27,015 bases of DNA from a virus: the IMG/VR virus record IMGVR_UViG_3300036861_000368, positions 1 through 27,015 of that record; one strand, 5' to 3'. The position numbers were made by a program, and so were the translations under genes. This document shows positions 14,778 to 21,796 of the stretch, one piece after another. Position 1 is the stretch's first letter. Every line of letters starts with the position of its first letter. A model generated the notes under the pieces. It saw nothing but the letters and a program-made list of their open reading frames with translations, was not told the origin of the DNA and ran no database searches.

Positions 14778-15784
14778 TACAGCCCTGCCTTTCGGTTGCT
14801 GAAGATGCGGTTGGCGAGCGCGGCATTGATGCCCGCGGTCGCTTCGTTCAGCTGGTCCTGCTCCTGGGCCGCTTTGTGCCGGCTATCCCCTTGGGTGCCA
14901 TCACCCTGCCGGGCCGCGTAGGGAGCCATCAACGAGCTGAGGTATTCGGCCGTGCGGGAACGCACGAGCCCCTTTTTCATGGCCATCGCGAAGGCGTCCG
15001 GGTTCGCTGGGACCGCCACGAGGGACCATTCGAGCAGGTCCTGCTTCGTGAACTTTAGGCCGCGGCCGCCCGCCTTCGTCTCGCGCTCCTCGGGACGGTC
15101 CATCGGCCAGAAGCCGACCGAGGTCGTCGACATGAACCCGTCCTTGTAGAGCGTGTACAGCTCCTCGTTGAATCGAGTCTTCCGGTGGAACTCGACGACG
15201 GCGTTGAGCCCGTGGTCATACTTCTCGATGAGGAGCGTCTTCCCCTGCGAGGGGGGCGAGCCTGCCACCTCCCCATACTCGTGGTTGAAGAGCACGATCG
15301 GGTTGCGCTCGTAGTTCCCGAAGAACCAGCCGCCGGGGTCAATGACGTCCCCCATGCGGTCCTCGGAATCCGTCGTGATGCGGAACCGCAGGCGCCCGTT
15401 GTCGGCGGCGTCCTTTTCGACCACGGCGTCACAGCCCTTGATGAAGATCAGCTTGTCGCCCTCGCGGGGCGACGTGCGCTTCATGAGCATGGCCAGGATC
15501 CGAGGCTGAACCTCGGTGAAGGTGTCCATGTCGTCGGACAGGATCTGAGCCACGGCGCGGGTGGCGCTGCACACGGAGGCGGTCAGGCCCTGCGGATATC
15601 CCTCGGACACGGTGTCGAACACCCCGTCGGCACACTGGTCGGCCGCGAACTGCTTGAAGCGGTAGGCCTCGTCCGCTTCCTCCATCTCCTCCGAGCGGGC
15701 GTCGTGGTCCGAGAGCCACTTCCGGGCCTCCTCGGGCGTCCAGTCGGACTTCTTGAAGCTGTAGGTTTGAACCTTCTTCGCCAT
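14777..15784 (-). CDS. Prohead protease (HK97 / U35 type)
   Basis: A 335-residue protein from ATG 15784, chosen over an ATG two codons earlier (15790) because GGGGG lies at the proper distance. The protease core occupies about residues 120-270: IVLFNHEYGEVAGSP holds the catalytic His, MSTTSVGFWP the catalytic Ser, and LLEWSLVAVPANPDAF the conserved E-S-V-PANP region. A roughly 110-residue N-terminal extension (WTPEEARKWLSDHD, YRFKQFAADQC) is of a type often fused to these proteases. The C-terminal tail is Gln/Ala-rich. It matures the procapsid by cutting the capsid N-arm encoded in the next gene. A nested hairpin precedes it. Confidence 0.88.
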   Translation of the reverse strand: MAKKVQTYSFKKSDWTPEEARKWLSDHDARSEEMEEADEAYRFKQFAADQCADGVFDTVSEGYPQGLTASVCSATRAVAQILSDDMDTFTEVQPRILAMLMKRTSPREGDKLIFIKGCDAVVEKDAADNGRLRFRITTDSEDRMGDVIDPGGWFFGNYERNPIVLFNHEYGEVAGSPPSQGKTLLIEKYDHGLNAVVEFHRKTRFNEELYTLYKDGFMSTTSVGFWPMDRPEERETKAGGRGLKFTKQDLLEWSLVAVPANPDAFAMAMKKGLVRSRTAEYLSSLMAPYAARQGDGTQGDSRHKAAQEQDQLNEATAGINAALANRIFSNRKAGL

Positions 15785-15795
15785 GTCCATCCCCC

Positions 15796-15852
15796 AAAAG
15801 AGAAAGGGCCCCGTGAGGTCGTGGCCCCACGAAGCCCCTGTCTCTGATGGTC
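15796..15852 (-). other. Nested hairpin element before the prohead protease gene
   Basis: Diverged second copy of the element at 9924-9974. On the minus strand an AGGGGC/GCCCTT outer stem (15839-15834 with 15809-15804, one G-T pair) encloses CGTGG/CCACG (15831-15827 with 15824-15820), then ACCTCACGG and CTCTTTTGGGG. Both copies share GACCATC, ACCTCACGG and CTTTTGGG at matching places. The T-tract is weaker here than in the other copy. It ends about 12 bases before the protease ATG. Confidence 0.55.
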
Positions 15853-15895
15853 TTCAAAGCCCACGGGTTCATGAGGCCCGCAGGCGGCGCGCGTC

Positions 15896-16105
15896 CTATC
15901 TCGGTAGACCTTGAATCATGGCGACGATCGCGACCCCGGCCGCAAGGCAGCCAGTGACAACAGCGACCCGCACCCAAAGCGGCCAACTCATGAACTCGCG
16001 GACCTTCTCGTCCAGCGTCGGCTCAATCATGATGGCTATTATCGACCGTGGCGTCGTGAAGAGCAACACAGCGCGATCGCGCCTCATGGTGCGGCGGCAC
16101 TCCAT
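15896..16105 (-). CDS. Small membrane protein between portal and protease
   Basis: A 69-residue protein (ATG 16105, GGAAG about 10 bases upstream) or a 44-residue one from ATG 16030. The C-terminal half has one membrane segment (LWVRVAVVTGCLAAGVAIVA) after a short amphipathic stretch (TLDEKVREFMSWP). If the long start is used, the N-terminus is Arg-rich (MECRRTMRRDRAV). It does not resemble a scaffold protein, and a small holin-like or envelope protein is possible, though no lysin is nearby. It lies 36 bases after the portal stop. No family recognised. Confidence 0.5.
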   Translation of the reverse strand: MECRRTMRRDRAVLLFTTPRSIIAIMIEPTLDEKVREFMSWPLWVRVAVVTGCLAAGVAIVAMIQGLPR

Positions 16106-16141
16106 TAATTTCGATCTTCCCTGGCGCGAACAGCGGGACTT

Positions 16142-18301
16142 TCACGCCACCTCCGGCATCGTCGCGCAGCGACAGTTGATGGTCTGGCCCGCGGGTGCTG
16201 CCGGGTCCAGCGGGTAGCGCATCCCGTACCTGAAGAACTCACCTACGGGGACCGAGTCCCCCTCCATGTCGGCATGGTCGTCCCGGACGCGGGTATCGCG
16301 CGAGGTGATCCAGGTGTGCTTGCGCACGCCCGCCTCGGTCATCGCCTCGAACCGGCCACCGCTGAATGCCGAGAACGTCTCCGTGCGCCCCACCGTGCGC
16401 GCGTTGGCCCGCTCGCCGCCGAAGAAGTCAAGGACCACCTGCTCCAGGTCGCGCTCCGTGGCGTTCTCGGCCAGGGCCTCGGACAGCGCCTCGTGCAGGT
16501 CGGAGAGCATCCGCTCGTTCACCCCGCGGATGTCCTGTCGCCGGTCGGCCAGCATCTTCAGGATGCGCGGGTCTTGGAGGCTGAAGTTGATCCGCACGCC
16601 CAGCTGCTGCGACACGGTGTCCGCCCCGGTCATCATCGCCGCGCGCCATACCGGCTCCAGCGAGATGACGCTGTCGGCATTCGCGTTGTCGAGGTTGAAG
16701 CCGACCGCGTTCGGGTCCTTGAACTCCCGGCGCACGCCCCCGCGCAGGGATTTCCCGGCTGGCCCGCGCAGATTCTTCAGGACCTCGTCCCGGAGGCTCG
16801 CCAGATGGCCCCGCCAGCGGCTCTCCATCTTCAGCTCCAGCGGGTGCACCGCGGCGATCACCGAGCGCCAGATGGCCTCGCGCACGACGGAGGTCACCAT
16901 GGAGCGCCGCGGCTTCGGGGCAGGCGGCGCCTGATCGAGTTCGTCCTGGGCGTTGGGGTCCGCGTTCGGATCTGCGGCCGGCTTCCCTGGCGCGGGTTCG
17001 GCCGGGTCAATATAGACGGAGGCGGCCGGGTTGAGGAGTTGCTCCATCGGCACCACGAAGGACTTGATGAACGCCTTGTCCGCACCGACGATGCCGTCGA
17101 GGTCGAGGCCCAGGTCGAAGCGGTCGTTCAGGATCTCCAGCGGCACGCCCATCTGCCACAGCCGTTCGGCCGTCTGCGTCTTCTCGCCCAGCTCGTCGAT
17201 GAGGGAGTTGATCGCCTCCACCTTGAAATAGCCCTCGAGCGGCAGCTTGAACCGGTCGAGCCAGTCTGCCTGGATGACGCTCTCGATGTACTGCATCCGA
17301 GGCATCACCTCCAGGTGATAGAAGATCCGCAGCTGCGGGATCATGTTCGCGTAATTGGCGTACTCCAGGATCCCCGCGATCGCCGGCGGGACGCCCGAGG
17401 CCGACAGAGTATTCTCGCGCGAGTACCGGCGCCCGGCGACGAAGTCCATCTCCTTCTGCCCCATCGCCGTCTTCACCACTTCGAGGCCGGTCGGCAGAAT
17501 GTCCGGCGTGTGCGCCCGCTCGTACCCCTGGTGCTTGTTGATCCAGCTCTGGCGGATGCGCTCGGCGGCGGGCTCGGAGATGTTGAAGTCCCCCTTCGGC
17601 ACGAGGAGCGTCCCTGCGTCGGCGCCGCGCAGGAAGAACTTCCGGTTCCAGGCCTGCGCCATCCAGTCGGCGGTGAACTCGCCCTCAGCAGGGTCCGTCC
17701 AGGACATCCCCCAGGCCTCATCGAAGGGGTTCCAGAACTTGAAGTGTGTCACCTCTTCGGCGGGGATCTTGATCGTCTGCCCGTTGACCGAGAAGTCGTA
17801 CCGTTCGGGCTCGTCGTTCGAATCCAGCCGGATCTTCGTGCGCCGGGGGTCCAGCCGCCGGATGGAGGCCGGGATGCGCACCCCCGCGCCTGTGGCGCGC
17901 ACCAGGGGGCCGTTCCACCACAGTCCGTTGCCGAAGGCCTCCAGGTCGAGGGCCAGGGCCTCGATCAGCTGTGTCCCGCGCATCAGGGCGTTCGGTCTCA
18001 TGAACAGCCGGTTGACGGGATGGTCCTCATCGACGTCGTCGCTGCCCTTGCGGAAGAACTCGAACGGCACACGCGCGATGTTCCGGCCGAAGGCGTTGAT
18101 CGCCCGGTAGACGGTGGCATGCTCCTTGTAGGGCTGGGTCAAGCGGCCCGGCACGCCCATCGAATCGCCCATGGTGCGGAAGACCTGGTCGATCCAGTCG
18201 GAGCCCGCGGACTTGCGCTCGGGCCGAGGAGGCACGGGGATGCTCGCCAGGGCCTCGGAGAAGGAGCTCATCTCCCGGCGCAGCACGTCGGCCAGCGTCA
18301 C
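16142..18301 (-). CDS. Portal protein fused to Mu F-like minor head domain
   Basis: A 719-residue two-domain protein. Residues about 50-420 are an HK97-type portal: HATVYRAINAFGRNIARVPFEF, LYLG-equivalent AFGNGLWWNGPL, HFKFWNPFDEAWGMS, and GVPPAIAGILEYANYANMI. A Pro/Ala-rich linker follows (about 424-466). Residues about 560-715 are a Mu F-like (SPP1 gp7-like) domain, shown by ARTVGRTETFSAFSGGR (634-650), TWITSRDTRVRDDHADMEG (664-682) and the INCRC end (708-712). The portal ring is the DNA entry channel; MuF proteins bind inside the head near it. These are usually two adjacent genes. Start is GTG 18301, overlapping the upstream stop (GTGA). Confidence 0.88.
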   Translation of the reverse strand: MTLADVLRREMSSFSEALASIPVPPRPERKSAGSDWIDQVFRTMGDSMGVPGRLTQPYKEHATVYRAINAFGRNIARVPFEFFRKGSDDVDEDHPVNRLFMRPNALMRGTQLIEALALDLEAFGNGLWWNGPLVRATGAGVRIPASIRRLDPRRTKIRLDSNDEPERYDFSVNGQTIKIPAEEVTHFKFWNPFDEAWGMSWTDPAEGEFTADWMAQAWNRKFFLRGADAGTLLVPKGDFNISEPAAERIRQSWINKHQGYERAHTPDILPTGLEVVKTAMGQKEMDFVAGRRYSRENTLSASGVPPAIAGILEYANYANMIPQLRIFYHLEVMPRMQYIESVIQADWLDRFKLPLEGYFKVEAINSLIDELGEKTQTAERLWQMGVPLEILNDRFDLGLDLDGIVGADKAFIKSFVVPMEQLLNPAASVYIDPAEPAPGKPAADPNADPNAQDELDQAPPAPKPRRSMVTSVVREAIWRSVIAAVHPLELKMESRWRGHLASLRDEVLKNLRGPAGKSLRGGVRREFKDPNAVGFNLDNANADSVISLEPVWRAAMMTGADTVSQQLGVRINFSLQDPRILKMLADRRQDIRGVNERMLSDLHEALSEALAENATERDLEQVVLDFFGGERANARTVGRTETFSAFSGGRFEAMTEAGVRKHTWITSRDTRVRDDHADMEGDSVPVGEFFRYGMRYPLDPAAPAGQTINCRCATMPEVA

Positions 18302-18564
18302 GCGACCCCCCTCGACCCGCGCAGGACATGGATCAGCTTGCGGGCCTTGGCGCGCGGGCCCATGCGGTACACCACGACACCATCGGGCGCGATTTCGGTA
18401 CGATCGAAGGACCAGCGGCAGAACGGCCCGCCACGGATTGCCGGCTTCGTGCAGATGCAGCGTCCATCCTTCGGGCGGGCGGGGATCATGATTCCAGCCG
18501 GCAGCGGGTCGGGAAGGCTCTGCTCGAGCAGGACCTGGTCGCCGTCCATCAGGCGAACCCTCAC
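18298..18564 (-). CDS. Small hypothetical protein between terminase and portal
   Basis: An 88-residue protein with GTG start (18564) overlapping the large terminase stop (GTGA), and its own stop overlapping the portal start, so it is translationally coupled on both sides. It opens with strand-like VRVRLMDGDQVLLEQSL and has CICTKPAIRGGPFC in the middle, with three Cys that could bind metal, followed by an Arg/Lys-rich C-terminus (MGPRAKARKLIHVLRGSRG). No recognised family. Its position suggests a packaging or head accessory. Confidence 0.6.
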   Translation of the reverse strand: MRVRLMDGDQVLLEQSLPDPLPAGIMIPARPKDGRCICTKPAIRGGPFCRWSFDRTEIAPDGVVVYRMGPRAKARKLIHVLRGSRGVA

Positions 18565-20018
18565 GAGATCACCCCCATGATCGTCCGCGTCTTGCCGTAC
18601 AGGGCGAGGCCGAGGGCCCAGACCGAGTCATCGTGGAAGCCGGGGCCGGGCCGGTAGGTGAAGCCCGCGCCGGTGGGAGTCGGCACGCGCTCGAGCATCT
18701 CCGCTTCCTGGACGCACTCGGCGACCCACGGCATGGAGATCCATCGTCCCTGCGTGGCGGCCTGAATCCTCTCCACCATGCGGCGCTTCAGCACGTTGTC
18801 GATCGTGGTCGGCCGCAGCTCGATCGCGGTGCCGGCCGCCGACTCCTCGATCATCTGACCCACGGGCCCACCGAGCCCAGTCGCATCGGCAATCAGGACG
18901 ATCTCCTGGCCGGGCTTCTGCGTCTTGTCGTCCCGCAGGCGGCAGTACCGTCTGCAGGCCTCGACGATCCGCTCGGCCTGCGGGCGCCAGCCGAGGCCCT
19001 TGAATCGGTCGAGCCCCTTCACCCTGCCGGTCTCCTGGCCGATGATGTAGAGCACGCTCCAGTTCTGGAGGTCGCCCAGGTCGAGCCCCGCGATGCACGG
19101 TTCGTCGTCCCAGGGCTCGAAGTAGGGCATCGCCACCGGATTCAGGGCGTCCCCGCCGTTCGTGCACACGCGGCCCAGGTCGATGAGCCCGCTCCCGAGG
19201 AGGAGGTCCTTCGCTTCATACAGCCGGCTCGCTTCTTCCTCGCCCAGGCGCTTGAACTCGGACTTGATGAAGGCCTCGTACAGGGCCCGCTCCCTGGGCG
19301 GCAGGACGGCGGCGTAGTCGCGCCAGGTCCAGGCCTCGAGGTACAGGCCGCCAGCCGGGCCTTCGCTCTCGGCGCGCCGGCGCAGGATGTTGAACTCGCT
19401 GCTTTCGTAGGAGGCGTTCCCGAGGTAGAGCATCGGGCCGAGGGTTGCCGAGCGGCGCGCCGACAGCTGCCCGTGCGCGCGCCGGGTCAGCTCCTGCGCC
19501 TCGTCGACCACCATCCCGTCGACGGCCGAGCCGCCCAGGTTCTCCTCGCGCTCCCAGGACCGGTACTCGATCTTCGCGTTGAGCACGCCCGGCCAGATGG
19601 TGTGGGACCGAGGGCCGGCGCTGTCCGGGTGCTCCTTGGTCTTCACCGGCACGCCGCGCTCGCGCAGGAGCGTCCCGATCTCCCGGAACCCAGGCTCGGT
19701 CTGATGTCCGACAGGCGCGCACCACCAGAACAGAGACCAGGGGGCCACCCAGGCCAGCGACAGGAGGAACTTCGCGCCCATGCGGCTCTTGCCGATCTGC
19801 GTGCAGCTCACGACCGCGGCCTCCCTGAACTTCGACGCAGCGGCGAGGAACCGCTCCTGGTATGGGCGCAGCGTCGGAAGGACGAGCGTGTACGTCGGCC
19901 TGGCGTCATTCGCTGATGACCGTGAAGATGCCGTTCGCCGGGATGCCCGAGAGATCGACCTCGTGCTTCTCCTTGAGGCCTTTCCACTTCCCGACCTGGA
20001 TGAGCACCTGAGCGTCAC
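18561..20018 (-). CDS. terL: Terminase large subunit
   Basis: The DNA-packaging motor. In the 485-residue frame, SCTQIGKSRMG (residues 71-81) is a Walker A variant, DGMVVDEAQEL (167-177) is Walker B plus the catalytic Glu, and the nuclease half carries acidic residues in GLDLGD (D313, D316), LIADATG (D378) and FHDDSVWALGLA (D463, D464), matching the RNase H-like terminase nuclease. The start is unclear. The only ATG, GTG or TTG upstream of Walker A in this frame, apart from a GTG at the motif itself, is ATG 20018, which overlaps the small terminase by 113 bases. The first 36 residues are Arg/Ser-rich and look non-functional. A +1 frameshift from the small subunit or a non-standard start is possible. 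Confidence 0.88.
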   Translation of the reverse strand: MTLRCSSRSGSGKASRRSTRSISRASRRTASSRSSANDARPTYTLVLPTLRPYQERFLAAASKFREAAVVSCTQIGKSRMGAKFLLSLAWVAPWSLFWWCAPVGHQTEPGFREIGTLLRERGVPVKTKEHPDSAGPRSHTIWPGVLNAKIEYRSWEREENLGGSAVDGMVVDEAQELTRRAHGQLSARRSATLGPMLYLGNASYESSEFNILRRRAESEGPAGGLYLEAWTWRDYAAVLPPRERALYEAFIKSEFKRLGEEEASRLYEAKDLLLGSGLIDLGRVCTNGGDALNPVAMPYFEPWDDEPCIAGLDLGDLQNWSVLYIIGQETGRVKGLDRFKGLGWRPQAERIVEACRRYCRLRDDKTQKPGQEIVLIADATGLGGPVGQMIEESAAGTAIELRPTTIDNVLKRRMVERIQAATQGRWISMPWVAECVQEAEMLERVPTPTGAGFTYRPGPGFHDDSVWALGLALYGKTRTIMGVIS

Positions 20019-20172
20019 CGGCCTCTATGAACTCTTTCACCTTGCGCCAGAAGTAGCGGTCGGGAATGGCCTTGTCCAGGCCTGCCTGCAGGAGGAGCGT
20101 CCGGTTATTGAGCCGGCCGCGAGGTCGCCCGCCTTTGTTTCTCGACGGTTCTTTACTGGCTTCAGTAGCCAT
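19906..20172 (-). CDS. Terminase small subunit-like protein
   Basis: An 88-residue protein from ATG 20172 (a GTG four codons earlier at 20184 is possible; neither has a strong ribosome site). The N-terminal NKGGRPRGRLNNRT is the basic motif common in phage small terminase-type DNA-binding proteins, followed by helices (LLLQAGLDKAIPDRYFWRKV, VKEFIEAGD) and a short beta end (SGIPANGIFTVIS). It lies directly upstream of and overlaps the large terminase, so it probably recognises the packaging site. It is shorter than many TerS proteins. No pac or cos site could be picked out. Confidence 0.65.
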   Translation of the reverse strand: MATEASKEPSRNKGGRPRGRLNNRTLLLQAGLDKAIPDRYFWRKVKEFIEAGDAQVLIQVGKWKGLKEKHEVDLSGIPANGIFTVISE

Positions 20173-20223
20173 GTCACGGCCCACATAACTACCACGGTGT
20201 CAAGGGCGTGGCGGTGAAACTCG

Positions 20224-20634
20224 TCAGGCGGGGAGGTCTTCGAACTCGATGATGGTGGACGGGGACAGCTCGTCGATTTCGGCCTTGCGCTGGAGAGGTA
20301 TGGACTGCTCGCAGACGGAGTCACGGTCGTCGAGGAGCCAGCCGCGATGGACGAGCAGGTCCATGACGATCGCGTTCAGGCCAGCGATGAGGTTGTACGT
20401 GTCGTAGCGTCTCTCGGCTCGGCCCATAACGCGGATGAAGCGGACTCTTCGTGGGCCTCGTGCCTTGAAAGCCGCAGCCCACGGGATTTCCCTGGCCCAC
20501 TTCTCTTCGAGACGCTTCACCCGGATCCAGGCGGCAGGGATGTCGCGCGAGCCCATGCGGAGGATGCCCATGTCCGGCTTGATGTCATTCTTCGTGGGCG
20601 GTTTCAGGGGAATGGTCAGGCGGTAGGTCTTCAC
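20224..20634 (-). CDS. RusA-like Holliday junction resolvase
   Basis: A 136-residue protein with GTG start at 20634 overlapping the VRR-NUC stop (GTGA). It begins VKTYRLTIPLKPPTKND, the usual RusA opening strand and substrate loop, and contains YDTYNLIAGLNAIVMDLLVH then WLLDDRDSV. The Asp/Asn spacing (D78, N81, D92, D102, D103) fits RusA, which cuts four-way junctions as a dimer. The second Asp of the usual DxDN motif is Tyr here (D78-T-Y80-N81), so catalysis may be altered. It would act on recombination or packaging intermediates. Longer in-frame upstream sequence is a shadow of the neighbouring gene. Confidence 0.72.
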   Translation of the reverse strand: MKTYRLTIPLKPPTKNDIKPDMGILRMGSRDIPAAWIRVKRLEEKWAREIPWAAAFKARGPRRVRFIRVMGRAERRYDTYNLIAGLNAIVMDLLVHRGWLLDDRDSVCEQSIPLQRKAEIDELSPSTIIEFEDLPA

Positions 20635-21041
20635 GCCTTCTTGCCCCGGGTCGCACGAATCGCCTGATCCCGGCCCATCCTGTGGAAGCCGCTCTTCGGC
20701 GTCCAGACGTAGCACTCGAGGCCCTTCGATGCGAGGTACTCGAGGATCGACCACTGAGGGGCGCTAACGATGGGGCTATCTGGCTTCACCTCCACGAAGG
20801 CAATCCTGCCGCCACGCCGGATGATGAAGTCGGGCCAGCCCCTCTTCGTGACCTGCCAGCCCGCGCCTTCGGCCCTGTAGCGGAACTCCGTCTCGCTCGG
20901 GTTCGTTGCTGGTCCGTCGCGCTCGATATCGCGGGGCAGGGCGATGATTCCCTGGGCCCTGCGCTGCGCATCGAGGCGCTGCAGACGCTTCATGGCCTGG
21001 CCGGGCGAGCGAATCTTGTTCCGGAATCTTGCGCCCGTCAT
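20631..21041 (-). CDS. VRR-NUC domain nuclease
   Basis: A 136-residue protein with a compact VRR-NUC (PD-(D/E)XK superfamily) domain from about residue 48: TEFRYRAEGAGW, then KRGWPDFIIRRGG with the metal-binding Asp (D71), then RIAFVEVKPDS with the E84-V-K86 pair, then an APQWSILEYLASKG helix with the conserved Gln. Family members cut branched DNA. The N-terminal 45 residues are basic and may help DNA binding. The ATG at 21041 has no strong ribosome site. It is coupled to the RusA-like gene by a GTGA overlap, so two structure-specific nucleases are made together. Confidence 0.8.
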   Translation of the reverse strand: MTGARFRNKIRSPGQAMKRLQRLDAQRRAQGIIALPRDIERDGPATNPSETEFRYRAEGAGWQVTKRGWPDFIIRRGGRIAFVEVKPDSPIVSAPQWSILEYLASKGLECYVWTPKSGFHRMGRDQAIRATRGKKA

Positions 21042-21083
21042 CGGGGTCGATCCAAGCGGTAAGTCATCAATCGGGCGCTCCTG

Positions 21084-21302
21084 TTACCGCGAGGAAACCT
21101 GGTTTTTTCCTACAGTAGGAAAAGTACGGGGTCTGTAGCAGTTCAGGCAGGTCCGACGCCCGGGTATCGGCTTCCATTTTCCGCACCGACCACAGAGCCC
21201 CTTGAGGCGCCTCTCGATGTAGAGCGTCTGCACCCTGGCACGTTCATGGGCATGGAGCTTCCTGCAGCACCGGCAGCGGCAGCGACAGCGGCGGAGGGGC
21301 AT
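21084..21302 (-). CDS. Small Cys-rich zinc-ribbon protein
   Basis: A 72-residue protein with nine Cys. The C-terminal part, LCGRCGKWKPIPGRRTCLNC (residues 36-55), is a CxxC...CxxC zinc ribbon of a type seen at the start of many phage and HNH-associated proteins. The N-terminus is a curious RCRCRCRCC run. The start shares a TGATG junction with the HTH gene. The last codons contain an inverted repeat (21105-21123). It is likely a nucleic-acid-binding accessory; no nuclease motif is present. Confidence 0.6.
   Translation of the reverse strand: MPLRRCRCRCRCCRKLHAHERARVQTLYIERRLKGLCGRCGKWKPIPGRRTCLNCYRPRTFPTVGKNQVSSR
21105..21123. repeat. Perfect 8-bp inverted repeat, TTTTCCTA CAG TAGGAAAA
   Basis: An 8-bp inverted repeat with a 3-base spacer inside the 3' end of the zinc-ribbon gene, about 80 bases before the VRR-NUC start. 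It is A/T-rich in otherwise GC-rich surroundings. It could be a protein-binding operator or a small RNA hairpin; because it is coding it may also be chance. Confidence 0.5.
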
Positions 21303-21796
21303 CAGCGGGCGGCAGCTTCGAGCTTGACCATCGCCTCGTGGATGCGATGGGAGATCCCCCTTTTCCCGGCGGCGATGTTGGAGACCCCGCTGCCGTTCAT
21401 CCCGAGGCGGCGGGCCAGCTCGGTCCGGCTGATGCCGAGCCTGACCTGGAGGTCCTTCATGCGATTGGCCGCGGCGCGCCCTGGAGGTGCGTGTCTGGCG
21501 GCCAGACCGCGGGGGTAGCCGCGGGAGCCCGCGGGAGGCGCTGCAGGCTGAGCGATGGCGAGCTTCGGCAGCTCTTTGATTTTGCCACTCTCGGATGAGG
21601 CAGCGTTTCTATCAATCGCGGGGGCTGGTGGTTGGGCATGCACCGCCGGCCAGCCGAGCCGCAGCTTGCAGTCGCGGACCTCCTGTTCGATGCGCTGCAG
21701 CGAGGACCTGATCGCGCCGAGAAGCCGGAGCACCTCGGGCGGAACCTGGAGAACTATCTGCGGCATCGCCCCCCCCCCCGCCGATCCGTTCTCCAT
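21302..21796 (-). CDS. Xre-type helix-turn-helix protein
   Basis: A 164-residue protein (or 154 from ATG 21766). The N-terminal part is a short helix pair (VPPEVLRLLGAIRSSLQRIEQEV), the middle is Pro/Ala-rich and probably disordered, and residues about 114-158 form a Cro/C1-type HTH: DLQVRLGISRTELARRLGMN, then GSGVSNIAAGKRGIS. It probably binds DNA as a regulator of the early or late region, or as a replication accessory. The ATG at 21796 shares a TGATG junction with the preceding gene. An 11-G run sits between the two possible starts. It lies within the operon rather than divergent from it, unlike a CI-type repressor. Confidence 0.7.
   Translation of the reverse strand: MENGSAGGGAMPQIVLQVPPEVLRLLGAIRSSLQRIEQEVRDCKLRLGWPAVHAQPPAPAIDRNAASSESGKIKELPKLAIAQPAAPPAGSRGYPRGLAARHAPPGRAAANRMKDLQVRLGISRTELARRLGMNGSGVSNIAAGKRGISHRIHEAMVKLEAAAR
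21769..21779 (-). repeat. Homopolymer run of 11 G (minus strand)
   Basis: Eleven consecutive C on the plus strand, read as G on the coding strand, encoding Gly-Gly-Gly near the N-terminus of the HTH protein, two bases before an in-frame ATG at 21766. Runs of this length are prone to slippage in replication or sequencing. Confidence 0.9.

Noticed and set aside
13183-14826. Minus-strand 547-codon frame overlapping the capsid gene
   Set aside because: Same-strand shadow frame, with Gly/Arg-rich composition; the capsid frame has the HK97 signature.
15429-15986. 185-codon minus-strand frame across the protease leader
   Set aside because: It overlaps the hairpin element and the true protease frame, and its translation is low-complexity.
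16274-18580. Plus-strand open frame of 768 codons opposite the portal gene
   Set aside because: It is a high-GC antisense shadow: Arg/His/Leu/Val-rich with no domain, while the opposite strand has clear portal and MuF motifs.
18633-19916. Plus-strand 427-codon frame opposite TerL
   Set aside because: Antisense shadow of the terminase; no motifs or ribosome site.
20175-20203. Minus-strand TTGACA upstream of the small terminase gene as a late promoter
   Set aside because: The -35 is perfect but at 17 bases spacing the -10 would be GCCGTG, which is not promoter-like.
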